Positions 11,309 to 20,973 of a DNA stretch of 64,000 nt are shown piece by piece. Made by a program: the position numbers and the translations under genes. The DNA is from Paracoccaceae bacterium (GTDB taxonomy: Bacteria > Pseudomonadota > Alphaproteobacteria > Rhodobacterales > Rhodobacteraceae). The DNA is taken from contig JAIXZY010000037.1 of the NCBI GenBank assembly GCA_027489355.1, positions 1 to 64,000 of the forward strand, given 5' to 3'. The notes under the pieces are model-generated. The model was not told the DNA's origin and ran no database searches. It saw only the letters and a program-made list of their open reading frames with translations. The stretch's first letter is position 1; each line of letters starts with the position of its first letter.

Positions 11309-12213
11309 TGGACCAGAAGGCGTTCCTTGCCCAGGTCCCGGCCGACCTGCGCGAGCGGATGGTGGAGCGGTCGGACGGGCCGGGGCTCCGGCATCTGGCG
11401 GGGCATCTGGGGCTGGTCGGGGCGGTGGGTGCGCTGATTGCGGCGGGGGTGCCGGGGTGGTGGCTCCTGCTGCCGGTGCAGGGGGTGCTGGTCATCTTCC
11501 TCTTCACGCTGGAGCATGAGGCGACGCATCGGACGCCTTTCCGATCGGTCTGGCTGAACGACTGGGTCGGGCGGCTCTGCGGGCTTTTGCTGGTGCTGCC
11601 CTTCGAGTGGTTCCGCGCCTTCCACATGGCGCATCACCGCTGGACCAACCTGCCGGGCAAGGACCCGGAGCTGGCCGGGCCGAAGCCCGCGACGCGGGGG
11701 ACTTGGGTCTGGCATGTCTCGGGCCTGCCCTACTGGATCGCCGAGGTGCGGCTGATGGCGGCGCTGGTCCGGGGCCGGGTGACGGACGGCTTCGTGGCCG
11801 AGGGCGCGAAGGCGCGCGTCGTGGCCGAGGCGCGGGGAATGGCGGCGGTCTATCTTCTTGCGGCTGCGAGCCTGGTCTGGACGGACCTGCTGTTGTGGGT
11901 CTGGCTGGTGCCGGTCCTGCTGGGGCAGCCGGTCCTGCGGCTTTACCTGCTGGCCGAGCATGGCGACTGCCCGGAGGTCGCCAACATGTTCGAGAACACC
12001 CGGACGACCTTCACCGGCCGGGCGGTGCGGTGGCTGGCGTGGAACATGCCGTACCATGTCGAGCACCATGTCTGGCCGACAGTCCCCTTCCACCGCCTTC
12101 CGCAGGTGCACAAGATGATGAAGGCAGAGCTGAAGGTTACGGCCGAGGGCTATGCGGCCTTCACGCGGGACTACCTGGCGCGGCGTCCCGCGTGGACAGA
12201 GTTGGGGCGGTAG
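11308..12213 (+). CDS. Membrane fatty acid desaturase/hydroxylase family protein
   Basis: This is a di-iron membrane desaturase of 301 residues. The three histidine boxes are visible: HEATH (near 70-74), HMAHHRWTN (near 106-114) and HVEHH (near 247-251). They are separated by hydrophobic helices as expected for enzymes in the inner membrane. It is the last gene of the pseudouridine synthase-cupin-desaturase operon and starts inside the previous stop codon (TGATG). The exact lipid or carotenoid substrate cannot be told from sequence. Downstream lies only the decayed IS30 element. Confidence 0.88.
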   Translation: MDQKAFLAQVPADLRERMVERSDGPGLRHLAGHLGLVGAVGALIAAGVPGWWLLLPVQGVLVIFLFTLEHEATHRTPFRSVWLNDWVGRLCGLLLVLPFEWFRAFHMAHHRWTNLPGKDPELAGPKPATRGTWVWHVSGLPYWIAEVRLMAALVRGRVTDGFVAEGAKARVVAEARGMAAVYLLAAASLVWTDLLLWVWLVPVLLGQPVLRLYLLAEHGDCPEVANMFENTRTTFTGRAVRWLAWNMPYHVEHHVWPTVPFHRLPQVHKMMKAELKVTAEGYAAFTRDYLARRPAWTELGR

Positions 12214-12255
12214 TGAAATCAACGGGTTGTCGGTGGACGTTCAGGAACGGTTAAC

Positions 12256-12900
12256 TCAAGTTCGAACCGCAGCACTCTTGGCTGTCTTGACGATTTCCTC
12301 GGCGAGGGCCTGAGCCGGAGTTTTCCAGCCCAGGGTTTTTCTGGGCCTGTCGTTCATGAGGTTGGCGATGTGATCGAGGTCGCGCCGGGTGAACTGCCGC
12401 AGGTCAGCCCCCTTGGGCAGGAACTGGCGCACAAGGCCGTTGGTGTTCTCGTTCGAGCCGCGCTGCCAAGGCGCATGGGGATCGCAAAACCAGATGTCGA
12501 TCTGCAGGCGTTGCGCGAGCTCCGGGTGTCAGGCCATCTCGACACCCCGGTCGAAAGTGAGGCTCCGGCGCAGGAAGCCGGTTAGGTGCTTCATCTGCCG
12601 GGTGAAGCCGTCCAGCGCGCCGCCGCCCCGTTGCCCTCCATCGTCACGAGGGTGACGAAGCGGGTCTTCCGCTCGACAAGCGTGCCCACGGAGGAGCGGT
12701 TGGCAGCGCCCTTCAGGAGGTCCCCCTCCCGGTGCCAGGGAACGAGGCGTGCGTCGACCTCTTCCGGGCGGCGGAGAATCCCCAAGCTTTCCGGGCCGAT
12801 GGCACCGGCACCCCCCGGCTTGTGCCCGATCCCCCGGCCAAGGCCCCGCCGGTGCTTGTGCTGGCGCAGGACCTCAACCAGCGCCGCCTTTCCTGGGGCT
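12256..12900 (-). pseudogene. Decayed IS30-family transposase
   Basis: Read on the minus strand, the sequence resembles IS30 transposases in three blocks that do not share one open frame. The first is an N-terminal-proximal block (RRPEEVDARLVPWHREGD, then VGTLVERKTRFVTLVTMEGN). The second is a middle block after a frameshift (GFTRQMKHL, then LTFDRGVEMA). The third is a C-terminal block (WFCDPHAPWQRGSNENTNG, FLPKGADL, MNDRPRKTLGWKTPAQALAEE) ending at 12256. In the third block a TGA replaces the codon after EMA. The N-terminal DNA-binding part is missing and no clear terminal inverted repeats are seen. The gap 12214-13046 holds nothing else I can support. Confidence 0.85.
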
Positions 12901-13046
12901 TGGGGGCGGATGCCTCCGGCGGGGATGTTTGGGCCAGTATGAAAGCGCGGACTGGAAGTGCCTGCCCGGACCGGGAAGGCCGCGCCGATTGTGCGGGACA
13001 CAAGATCGGGGTGGTTGCGGGGCGGCGCATTGGGTAGGGGTGAGGC

Positions 13047-13982
13047 ATGAGCGAGACCCCTGCCCCGCCCCGTCCCTCTGCCGCATCGGGCGCCACGACC
13101 GGCGACAGTCTGTCGGGGTTCCTTTATGCGCTGACGGCCTATCTTCTGTGGGGGTTCCTGCCACTGTACATGAAGGCGCTGGCGCATATTCCGCCGGTGG
13201 AGGTCATCGCGCACCGGGTGGTCTGGTCGCTTCCGATCGCGCTTGCGGTGCTGGTGTGGCTGGGGCGGACCAGCGACCTGACGGCGGCGCTGAAAAGCCC
13301 GCGCATGCTGGGGATGGGCGCGATGACGGCGGCGCTGGTCTCGGTCAACTGGGGGATCTATGTCTGGGCCATCGGCTCGGGCCATGCGCTGGACGCGGCA
13401 CTGGGGTACTACATCAACCCGCTGTTCTCGATCTTCCTGGGCGCGGTCCTGCTGCGCGAGAAGATGGGGCGCACGCAGATGGTGGCGATTGCGCTGGCGG
13501 TGGTGGCAGTGGGCATCCTGACCTGGGAGGCGGGGCGCTTGCCGGTTGTCGCGCTGGGGCTGACGCTGACCTGGGGGTTCTACGCCTATCTCAAGCGGCG
13601 GCTGCCGATCGGGCCGAACCAGGGCTTCACGCTGGAGGTGCTGATCCTGCTGCTGCCCGCGCTGGGATACATCGGCTGGCTGACGGCCACCGGGACGGGT
13701 CACTTCCTGGAGGGCGTGGCCTGGGACAACGCGCTTCTGCTGGGCTGCGGGATCGTCACGGCGGTGCCCTTGATGATCTATGCCAACGGGGCGAAGCGGC
13801 TGACGCTGTCGACCATCGCGATCATGCAGTACATCGCGCCGACGATGATCTTCCTGACGGCGGTCTTCGTCTTCGGCGAGCCGTTCAGCGGAGTGAAGCT
13901 GGTCGCCTTCGGCCTGATCTGGGCGGCGCTGGTGGTCTATTCGGCGCCGATGCTGGCCGCGCGGGTCAGTCGGGCCGGCTGA
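13047..13982 (+). CDS. rarD: RarD-type EamA family transporter
   Basis: The product is 311 residues with about ten transmembrane helices and belongs to the RarD (chloramphenicol-sensitive protein) branch of EamA transporters. Signature segments are [70 protein letters not shown] (near 105-130) and [29 protein letters not shown] near the C-terminus. A polar, proline-rich N-terminal extension precedes the first helix. The transported compound is not established. Its last 17 bases overlap the 3' end of anmK on the other strand. Confidence 0.9.
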   Translation: MSETPAPPRPSAASGATTGDSLSGFLYALTAYLLWGFLPLYMKALAHIPPVEVIAHRVVWSLPIALAVLVWLGRTSDLTAALKSPRMLGMGAMTAALVSVNWGIYVWAIGSGHALDAALGYYINPLFSIFLGAVLLREKMGRTQMVAIALAVVAVGILTWEAGRLPVVALGLTLTWGFYAYLKRRLPIGPNQGFTLEVLILLLPALGYIGWLTATGTGHFLEGVAWDNALLLGCGIVTAVPLMIYANGAKRLTLSTIAIMQYIAPTMIFLTAVFVFGEPFSGVKLVAFGLIWAALVVYSAPMLAARVSRAG

Positions 13983-15063
13983 TCTGGCCGCCCCCGACCA
14001 GCGCCGGAGCGCCGGTCGTGTCGGGGCTGGAGGTCGCCATCTTGCGCAGGACGCGGACCGCCAGGAAGGCGAAAGCCTGCGCTTCCAGCATGTCGCCGTC
14101 GAGGCCCACGGCTTCGACCGGGTCGATCTGGACGGGGATGCGGCGGCGAAGCTCGGCCATGAGGGTTGGGTTGTGACGCCCGCCGCCGGTGACGAGGATG
14201 CGGGTCACGGGCGCGGGGAAGTGGATCTGCCCGGCGGCCACGGCGGCGGCGGCGAGGGCAGTCAGCGTCGCGGCGGCATCTTCGTCGGACAGCATGTCCA
14301 GCCGGTCGAGGAGACCCGCGAAGTCGTTCCGGTCCAGCGATTTCGGCGGGAGCGCGTCGAAATACGGGTCCTTCAGGACCGAGGCGACGAAGGCCTCGTC
14401 GGCTTCGCCCGTTGCGGCAAGGGCGCCGCCTTCGTCGTGGGTTTCGCCCAGACGGTCGCGCATCAGGTCGTTGATCGGGGCGTTCGCTGGGCCGGTATCG
14501 AAGGCGAGAAGCGCGCCGGGGCTTTCGGGGCCGGGGGCGGTGGGGTCGATCCAGGTGATGTTGCCGACGCCGCCGAGGTTGAGGAAGGCGAGCGGCTCGG
14601 TCGCGCCGATGAAGCGGGCGAGGGCGTAGTGGTAGAAGGGGGCGAGCGGCGCGCCCTGCCCGCCGATGGTCACGTCCGAGGACCGGAAGTCCCAGACCGT
14701 GGGCAGGCCGAGGGCCTCGGCCAGGACGGCGCCATTGCCGCACTGGTGGGTGCCGCGGCCCTTGGGGTCGTGGGCAAGGGTCTGGCCGTGGAAGCCCAGA
14801 AGCTCGGCCCCGGAGAAGCGGGCGAGGACCTCGGCATGGGCGGTTTCGACGATCTCGGCGGCCGGTTCGACATCCGGGTCGCCGGGCCATTGGCCAAGGG
14901 CGGCGCGGAGGACCTCTTGCTCCTGGGGGCTGTAGGGTCGGTAGGCCGAGGGGCCGAAGGCATAGATGCTGTGCCCGTCGGTCTTGATCATCGCGGCATC
15001 TACGCCGTCCAGCGAGGTGCCGGACATGGCACCAAGCGCCCACAATGCCCCGTCCTTCCGCAT
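13966..15063 (-). CDS. anmK: Anhydro-N-acetylmuramic acid kinase
   Basis: AnmK phosphorylates and opens 1,6-anhydro-MurNAc to MurNAc-6-phosphate during peptidoglycan recycling. The 365-residue product has the ATP-binding motif [17 protein letters not shown] (residues 10-26), [11 protein letters not shown] (near 95), the [21 protein letters not shown] segment, [12 protein letters not shown] (near 165) and the [14 protein letters not shown] motif near the C-terminus. The start is the ATG at 15063. The gene diverges from tyrS with 55 bases between them. Confidence 0.96.
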   Translation of the reverse strand: MRKDGALWALGAMSGTSLDGVDAAMIKTDGHSIYAFGPSAYRPYSPQEQEVLRAALGQWPGDPDVEPAAEIVETAHAEVLARFSGAELLGFHGQTLAHDPKGRGTHQCGNGAVLAEALGLPTVWDFRSSDVTIGGQGAPLAPFYHYALARFIGATEPLAFLNLGGVGNITWIDPTAPGPESPGALLAFDTGPANAPINDLMRDRLGETHDEGGALAATGEADEAFVASVLKDPYFDALPPKSLDRNDFAGLLDRLDMLSDEDAAATLTALAAAAVAAGQIHFPAPVTRILVTGGGRHNPTLMAELRRRIPVQIDPVEAVGLDGDMLEAQAFAFLAVRVLRKMATSSPDTTGAPALVGGGQISRPD

Positions 15064-15118
15064 CTTCCCTTGGCACCCTTGCGAAGATATACCGCGCCCA
15101 TCCTAGACCGAGGCGGCC

Positions 15119-16369
15119 ATGAACTACCATCCGAAATCTGACTTCATGCGCGTGATGTTCGAGCGCGGCTTTGTTGCCGATTGCACGGATTATCAGGCGC
15201 TTGACGAGGCATTGTTGAAGGGTGTGGTGCCGGGCTATATCGGGTTCGACGCGACGGCGACGTCGCTGCATGTGGGATCCCTGATCCAGATCATGATGCT
15301 GCGCTGGCTGCAGAAGTCGGGCGGCAAGCCGATCGTGCTGATGGGCGGGGGGACTACCAAGATCGGCGATCCGTCGTTCCGGGCGGACGAGCGGCCCTTG
15401 CTGACGGATGCGCAGATCAATGCGAACCTGGAAGGGATCAAGCGGGCCTTTGCGCCTTATGTCCGGTTTGGCGAGGGCGCGACCGATGCCGTCATGGTCA
15501 ACAACGACGAATGGCTGAGCGGGCTGAATTACATCGGCTTCCTGCGCGACATCGGGCGGCATTTCAGCGTCAACCGGATGCTGTCGTTCGAGAGCGTGAA
15601 GTCGCGGCTGGACCGGGAGCAATCGCTGTCGTTCCTGGAATTCAACTACATGATCCTCCAGGCCTATGATTTCCTGGAGCTGCACCGCCGCTACGGCTGC
15701 CTGTTGCAGATGGGTGGCAGCGACCAGTGGGGGAACATCGTCAACGGCGTGGACCTGACGCGGAGGGTGATCGATGGCGAAGTGTATGGGCTGACCTCGC
15801 CGCTGCTGACGACCAGCGACGGGAAGAAGATGGGCAAAAGCCAGTCGGGTGCCGTCTGGCTGAATGGCGACATGTTCAGCCCCTACGAGTTCTGGCAGTT
15901 CTGGCGGAACACGACGGATGCGGACGTGGGCCGGTTCCTGAAGCTGTACACCGAGTTGCCGGTCGAGGAATGCGAGCGGCTGGGCAAGCTTGCCGGGTCC
16001 GAGATCAACCAGGCGAAGATCGTGCTGGCGAATGCGGTCACGACGCTTCTGCACGGGTCCGAGGCGGCGGCGGCGGCGGAAGCCACGGCGCGCGAGGTGT
16101 TCGAGAAGGGCGGGATCGGGGACGACCTGCCCACCGTGACGCTGGAGGCCGGCGAGCTGGCCGAGGGCGTGGGGATCGTGCAGCTGTTCGTGCGGGCGGG
16201 GTTGGCGGCCAGTGGCAAGGACGCCAAGCGGCTGATCGCCGAGGGCGGGGCGAAGGTGAATGACGAGATCGTCACCGACCCGGCCCTGCGCTTCGGGGCA
16301 AGCCAGCTGGTCGAGCCGATGAAGCTGACCGCGGGCAAGAAGCGGCACGCGCTGGTGGTGCTGAGCTAG
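15119..16369 (+). CDS. tyrS: Tyrosyl-tRNA synthetase
   Basis: The enzyme charges tRNA-Tyr. The 416-residue product is a class I synthetase with the HIGH-type element LHVGSL (near 45-50), the tyrosine-binding segments QAYDF and [10 protein letters not shown] (near 180-205) and the KMSKS equivalent KKMGKS (near 236-241). The C-terminal S4 RNA-binding domain begins near residue 345 ([21 protein letters not shown]). The start ATG at 15119 follows a GAGG. There is no frameshift or truncation. A weak GC-rich inverted repeat without a T-run lies just past the stop codon (16384-16410). Confidence 0.98.
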   Translation: MNYHPKSDFMRVMFERGFVADCTDYQALDEALLKGVVPGYIGFDATATSLHVGSLIQIMMLRWLQKSGGKPIVLMGGGTTKIGDPSFRADERPLLTDAQINANLEGIKRAFAPYVRFGEGATDAVMVNNDEWLSGLNYIGFLRDIGRHFSVNRMLSFESVKSRLDREQSLSFLEFNYMILQAYDFLELHRRYGCLLQMGGSDQWGNIVNGVDLTRRVIDGEVYGLTSPLLTTSDGKKMGKSQSGAVWLNGDMFSPYEFWQFWRNTTDADVGRFLKLYTELPVEECERLGKLAGSEINQAKIVLANAVTTLLHGSEAAAAAEATAREVFEKGGIGDDLPTVTLEAGELAEGVGIVQLFVRAGLAASGKDAKRLIAEGGAKVNDEIVTDPALRFGASQLVEPMKLTAGKKRHALVVLS

Positions 16370-16420
16370 GCCGCTGACGGTTGCGTGTGCGCGGGAACTG
16401 CCCGCGCGCACAAGGTGTTG

Positions 16421-16440
16421 CCAATGCGTAACCGCATTGG
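16421..16440 (+). promoter_or_regulatory. Perfect hairpin abutting a ribosome-binding site
   Basis: CCAATGCG and CGCATTGG form a perfect 8-bp stem with a TAAC loop. The 3' arm ends with the GG of the GGAGGAAC ribosome-binding site of the gene at 16451. It could act on translation or mRNA stability. No regulator is known to me. Confidence 0.45.
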
Positions 16441-16450
16441 AGGAACGGCT

Positions 16451-16930
16451 ATGCCGACACCGGAAGAACTGGAAGCGAAGCTTTGGGCGGGGTTGCGCTC
16501 GGAGATGACGGTCATGCTGGGGATGGTGGACGAATCCGCCCCAAGCCGCCCGATGACCGCGCAATTCGAAGGGGATGAGGACCGCGGGCCGCTGTGGTTC
16601 TTCACCAGCCAGGACAGCGAACTGGTCCAGGCTGGCGGCGGCGCGGCCACGGCGGTCTTTGTCGCCAAGGACCACGATCTCTTCGCGCGGATCGAGGGCA
16701 AGCTTGTCGAGGACACGCGGCCCGAGATGGTCGAGAAGCTGTGGAACCCCTTCGTCGCCGCCTGGTATGACGGCAAGGATGACCCCGACATCGCGCTGAT
16801 GCGGCTGGACCTGAACAGCGCGGAAATCTGGGAGAACGCCTCGTCCCTGGTGGCCGGGATCAAGGCGCTGTTCGGCGCGAAGCCGCAGCAGGACTACAAG
16901 GACAAAGTGGCGAAAGTGTCGCTCGACTGA
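16451..16930 (+). CDS. Pyridoxamine 5'-phosphate oxidase-family (general stress protein 26-like) protein
   Basis: The protein has 159 residues with the split beta-barrel flavin-binding fold of the PNPOx-like superfamily. Visible segments are LWAGLRSEMTVMLGMVDE near the N-terminus, RPMTAQFEGDEDRGPLWFFTSQDSELV (residues 35-61), then AATAVFVAKDHDLFARIEGKLVED and IALMRLDLNSAEIWENASS. This pattern is typical of general stress protein 26 homologues, which bind FMN or FAD. The physiological role is not known. The ATG at 16451 has a good GGAGGAAC upstream, and a hairpin touches that site. Confidence 0.85.
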   Translation: MPTPEELEAKLWAGLRSEMTVMLGMVDESAPSRPMTAQFEGDEDRGPLWFFTSQDSELVQAGGGAATAVFVAKDHDLFARIEGKLVEDTRPEMVEKLWNPFVAAWYDGKDDPDIALMRLDLNSAEIWENASSLVAGIKALFGAKPQQDYKDKVAKVSLD

Positions 16931-16933
16931 AGG

Positions 16934-16957
16934 AAAAGGGGCCTCGCGGCCCCTTTT
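16934..16957. terminator. Bidirectional intrinsic terminator
   Basis: A perfect 10-bp stem (AAAAGGGGCC with GGCCCCTTTT) and a 4-base loop lie between two convergent genes, with A-run and T-run on opposite sides. It can therefore serve both the stress-protein gene and the cyclophilin gene. Confidence 0.85.
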
Positions 16958-16960
16958 GCG

Positions 16961-17558
16961 TCATTCCTGGACGGTGACCTTGGTCATCACGTCCGGGGTG
17001 CCGGAGACCTCGCCGTTCTGGCCGTCGCCGCGCTTGATGGCGTCGACGACCTCCATCCCCGAGATGACATTGCCGACGATGGTGTACTGGCCATCAAGGA
17101 AGCTGCCGTCGCCGAACATGATGAAGAACTGGCTGTTGGCGCTGTTGGGGTCTTGCGCCCGCGCCATGCCGACGACGCCGCGCTGGAACGAGAGCTTGTC
17201 GGTGAACTCGGCCGGAATGTCGGGCAGCGAGGAGCCGCCCATGCCAGCCATCGAGAGATCCCCGCCCGCCTTGCCGTTCGACACGTCGCCCGTCTGCGCC
17301 ATGAAGCCGTCGATCACGCGGTGGAAGACCACGTTGTCATAGGCGCCGTCCTTGGCGAGCTGGGTGATCTGCGCGACGTGTTTCGGCGCGACGTCGGGCA
17401 GGAGGTCGATGACCACGGTGCCGTTCGCCTCGCCCGCCACCTCGATCACCAAGTTCGGGCCGGGGCCGTCGGTGGCCTGTGCCTGCGCGGCTTGCGAGAT
17501 GCCGTAGCCCACGACCACGGCCAGACCGGCAGCGAACAGGCCGCCGGCGATGAGACGA

Positions 17559-17572
<14 letters not shown>
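16961..17572 (-). CDS. Exported cyclophilin-type peptidyl-prolyl cis-trans isomerase
   Basis: The product has 203 residues. An N-terminal signal sequence or anchor (RLIAGGLFAAGLAVVVGYGIS, with an AQA-like cleavage region near 32) precedes a cyclophilin domain. Active-site elements are FHRVIDGFMAQTGD (near 84-97), GVVGMARAQDPNSANSQFFIMF (near 135-156) and the LDGQYTIVGNVISGM segment. It probably works in the periplasm or at the membrane and assists protein folding. The start at 17572 lies 14 bases inside the end of the upstream cytoplasmic cyclophilin gene, so the two are coupled. Confidence 0.93.
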
Positions 17573-18074
<502 letters not shown>

Positions 18075-18213
18075 CGGTGCCTCTTACGGTTTCGGTCGGG
18101 CGCGACCGTAGCGGCGGGTTCTGCCCAAGGAAAGGGCAAAGCGTCGGAAGCGGTTGACGGGAGCGTGATCCCCGCGCCAAAAGCGGGCTGGACGCAACGG
18201 ATGGAGAACGCGG

Positions 18214-19404
18214 ATGGCCTGGAAAACGCTGGACGACATGCAGCTTGGCGGAAAGACGGTGCTGGTGCGCGTGGACATCAACGTGCCGATGGAGGCCGGG
18301 AGCGTGACCGACATGACCCGGATCGACAAGATCAAGCCGACGGTGGATGCGATTGTCGAGAAGGGTGGCAAGGTCGTGCTGCTGGCGCATTTCGACCGGC
18401 CGAAGGGTAAGGTCGTGCCGGAGATGAGTCTGTCGCATGTGGTGGACGCTTTGGCCGGGTCGCTGGGCCGGAAGGTCATTTTCGGCGCGGATTGCGTGGG
18501 CGAGGCGGCGGCGTCGGCGATTGCCAAGGCCGGTGCGGGTGACGTTGTCCTGCTGGAGAACACCCGGTTCCATCCGGGCGAGGAGAAGAACGACCCCGAA
18601 CTGGCAGCGCAGATGGCGAAGCTGGGGGACGTGTTTGTGAATGACGCGTTTTCGGCGGCGCACCGGGCCCATGCCTCGACCGAGGGGCTGGCTCGGCTTC
18701 TGCCCGCCGCGGCGGGGCGGCTGATGGAGGCGGAGTTGAGGGCGCTGGAGGCGGCGCTGGGGTCTCCGCAGCGGCCGGTGGTGGCGGTTGTGGGCGGGGC
18801 CAAGGTCTCGACCAAGATCGAGTTGCTCGCCAACCTGGTGACGAAGGTGGACCATCTGGTGATTGGCGGCGGGATGGCGAACACCTTCCTGGTGGCCGAG
18901 GGGATCGAGGTAGGGAAATCCCTGGCCGAGCGGGAGATGGCCGAGACGGCGCGGGAGATCCGGCACCGGGCGCAGAAGGCGGGCTGCCAGATCCACCTGC
19001 CGGTGGACGTGGTTGTGGCGCGAGAGTTCAAGGCCGGGGCGGAGAGCCAGACCGTCGGCGTCCACAAATGCCCGCCGGATGCGATGATCCTGGATGCGGG
19101 GCCGGAGACGGTGACAGCCTTGGAAGCGGTGTTCGCCGGGGCGAAGACGCTGATCTGGAACGGGCCGCTCGGGGCTTTCGAGATCGAACCGTTCAACGCG
19201 GCGACCAATGCGGCAGCGCAGGTCGCCGCGCGGCTGACCCGCGAGGGCAAGCTGATTTCGGTCGCAGGCGGCGGGGATACCGTCGCGGCGCTGAATGCGG
19301 CGGGCGCGGCCGAGGATTTCACCTTCATCTCCACCGCCGGGGGCGCCTTCCTGGAATGGATGGAAGGCAAGGAATTGCCCGGCGTGCAGGCGCTGATGGG
19401 TTGA
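18214..19404 (+). CDS. pgk: Phosphoglycerate kinase
   Basis: The enzyme transfers phosphate between 1,3-bisphosphoglycerate and ADP in glycolysis. The 396-residue length is normal. Visible motifs are [11 protein letters not shown] (near 17-27), HFDRPKGK (near 59-66), [17 protein letters not shown] (near 114-130), the [13 protein letters not shown] motif (near 193-205), [14 protein letters not shown] (near 313-326) and the nucleotide-binding [13 protein letters not shown]. The ATG at 18214 follows a GGAG. The aldolase gene follows 49 bases downstream, and the two are probably cotranscribed. Confidence 0.98.
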   Translation: MAWKTLDDMQLGGKTVLVRVDINVPMEAGSVTDMTRIDKIKPTVDAIVEKGGKVVLLAHFDRPKGKVVPEMSLSHVVDALAGSLGRKVIFGADCVGEAAASAIAKAGAGDVVLLENTRFHPGEEKNDPELAAQMAKLGDVFVNDAFSAAHRAHASTEGLARLLPAAAGRLMEAELRALEAALGSPQRPVVAVVGGAKVSTKIELLANLVTKVDHLVIGGGMANTFLVAEGIEVGKSLAEREMAETAREIRHRAQKAGCQIHLPVDVVVAREFKAGAESQTVGVHKCPPDAMILDAGPETVTALEAVFAGAKTLIWNGPLGAFEIEPFNAATNAAAQVAARLTREGKLISVAGGGDTVAALNAAGAAEDFTFISTAGGAFLEWMEGKELPGVQALMG

Positions 19405-19453
19405 GTGGCGGGCCTTGGGGGGCTATGCCGGACAGGACATTTTGGAGGCGGAC

Positions 19454-20338
19454 ATGACCAACGCGAAGATGACCGAACAGGTGAAGAACGGGCGGGGCTT
19501 CATCGCCGCGCTGGACCAGTCGGGCGGATCGACCCCCAAGGCGCTGCGGCTTTATGGCGTGGCGGAAAGCGAATATTCCGGCGACGAGCAGATGTTCGAC
19601 CTGATCCACGCGATGCGCGCGCGGATCATCAAGTCGCCCGCCTTCACCGGCGACAAGGTGGTGGGCGCGATCCTGTTCGAGCAGACGATGGACCGGACGA
19701 TCGACGGCATTCCGACCGCGACCTACCTGTGGGAAAAGCGCGGGGTGGTGCCCTTCCTGAAGATCGACAAGGGGCTTGAGGCCGAGGCCGACGGGGTGCA
19801 GCTGATGAAGCCGATGCCGGGGCTGGATGCGCTGCTGGCGCGGGCGGTCAAGGCGGGGATCTACGGGACCAAGGAGCGGTCTGTGATAAATGCCGCGAAC
19901 CGGGCCGGGATCGCGGCCATCGTGGCCCAGCAGTTCGAGATCGGCCGGCAGGTCGCAAGCCACGGGCTGATGCCGATCCTGGAGCCGGAGGTGACCATTT
20001 CCATCGCGGACAAGGTCGAGGCCGAGGCGATCCTGCAGGAGGAAATCCTGAAGCATCTCGACGGGCTTGAGGGCCAGGTGATGCTGAAGCTGTCGCTGCC
20101 GACGATCCCGGATTTCTATGCGCCGCTCGTCAAGCATCCGAAGGTGCTGAAGGTCGTGGCGCTGTCGGGCGGATATTCGCGCGATGAGGCGAACAAGATC
20201 CTGGCGCAGAACCACGGCATCATCGCGAGCTTCAGCCGCGCGCTGTCGGAAGGCCTGTCGGCCAAGCAGACCGACGGGGAATTCGATGCGGTGCTGAAGG
20301 GCGCGGTGGACAGCATCTACGCGGCCTCGATTGCCTGA
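19454..20338 (+). CDS. Class I fructose-bisphosphate aldolase
   Basis: The enzyme cleaves or forms fructose 1,6-bisphosphate by a Schiff-base (metal-independent) mechanism. The 294-residue product carries GFIAALDQSGGSTPKALRLYG (near 14-34), GAILFEQTMDRTIDGIPTATYLWE, FLKIDKGLEAEADGVQLMKP (near 98-117, with a candidate lysine), PILEPEVTI, and VMLKLSLPTIPDF (near 205), which should hold the Schiff-base lysine. A GGAGG lies just before the ATG at 19454. I chose this ATG over in-frame upstream codons because of that spacing. No class II aldolase is seen in the window. Confidence 0.93.
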   Translation: MTNAKMTEQVKNGRGFIAALDQSGGSTPKALRLYGVAESEYSGDEQMFDLIHAMRARIIKSPAFTGDKVVGAILFEQTMDRTIDGIPTATYLWEKRGVVPFLKIDKGLEAEADGVQLMKPMPGLDALLARAVKAGIYGTKERSVINAANRAGIAAIVAQQFEIGRQVASHGLMPILEPEVTISIADKVEAEAILQEEILKHLDGLEGQVMLKLSLPTIPDFYAPLVKHPKVLKVVALSGGYSRDEANKILAQNHGIIASFSRALSEGLSAKQTDGEFDAVLKGAVDSIYAASIA

Positions 20339-20368
20339 GGTTGTATGGGGGGACCCCTTGCCCCCGTT

Positions 20369-20390
20369 CCCGCTCAAGTCTTTGAGCGGG
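20369..20390 (+). terminator. Hairpin after the aldolase gene
   Basis: A perfect 9-bp stem (CCCGCTCAA with TTGAGCGGG) closes a GTCT loop 30 bases past the aldolase stop codon. There is no T-run, so it may be a weak or Rho-assisted terminator or an mRNA-stabilising end. A second 7-bp stem (CACAAGC with GCTTGTG, 20407-20426) follows. Confidence 0.5.
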
Positions 20391-20470
20391 ATGCAGTTTC
20401 AGGATTCACAAGCGATTCGGCTTGTGGCATGGTGCGTCCAGGCCCCCGGCAGAGGGGCTGGAGAAGGCGC

Positions 20471-20773
20471 ATGTCGGCAGGTCATACACAACGCGGTTTC
20501 GGGGGGCTGGTCTATCTGGCCTTCGTGGGCACGCTGGGGGTCTATTTCACCTTTGCGGCGGTGCAGGGCGACTATGGCATGTTCGCCCGCGTCGCGATCA
20601 ACGCCGAGGCCGAGACACTGACGGCCGAGCGCGACCGGTTGCAGGCCGAGCTGGCCGAGATGCAGAACCTCACGCACCGGCTGTCGGACGATTACCTGGA
20701 CCTGGACCTTCTGGACCAGCAGACGCGCGACGTGCTGGGCTACATGCGCGCCGACGAGATCGCGATCCGCTGA
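20471..20773 (+). CDS. Septum formation initiator family protein (FtsB/DivIC-like)
   Basis: The protein has 100 residues. A short cytoplasmic N-terminus is followed by one transmembrane helix (LVYLAFVGTLGVYFTFAAVQ, near 13-32) and a predicted coiled coil (ETLTAERDRLQAELAEMQN, near 47-65) in the periplasm. That is the layout of the divisome scaffold FtsB/DivIC. It ends YMRADEIAIR. A position just upstream of pdhA is common in alphaproteobacteria, to my knowledge. The start at 20471 has weak Shine-Dalgarno support (GGAGAAGG, with close spacing). Confidence 0.85.
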   Translation: MSAGHTQRGFGGLVYLAFVGTLGVYFTFAAVQGDYGMFARVAINAEAETLTAERDRLQAELAEMQNLTHRLSDDYLDLDLLDQQTRDVLGYMRADEIAIR

Positions 20774-20889
20774 TCTTCGGCGGCGCGGGCCGTCTTTCGT
20801 GCTAATATCCCCACGACTCTGCTCTGGCGGCCTTGCGTCTGGCGCATAGGTGCCATGCCGCCTGCCGCCCGCGCGCGACGAGAATTCTT

Positions 20890-20938
20890 TTGACCCAATA
20901 AATACCGATAATGTATGGATGGTTTAATACTAAACCAT
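20890..20938 (+). promoter_or_regulatory. Putative pdhA promoter with palindromic operator
   Basis: TTGACC (20890-20895) is followed after 18 bases by TATGGA. Overlapping its end is a perfect palindrome, ATGGTTTA-ATAC-TAAACCAT (20919-20938), at the expected transcription start. This AT-rich island stands out from the GC-rich surroundings and looks like a repressor site for the pdh operon. The cognate regulator is unknown. Confidence 0.5.
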
Positions 20939-20973
20939 TTTCTGCAGCTGCACACAGCCTGGGAGGAGCCCCG

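Noticed and set aside
12256-12900. Active insertion sequence
   Set aside because: The transposase has a missing 5' part, a frameshift and an in-frame stop, and no terminal repeats were found.
13937-16675. Long minus-strand frame across tyrS
   Set aside because: Its translation is shadow-like. anmK and tyrS account for the region with clear motifs.
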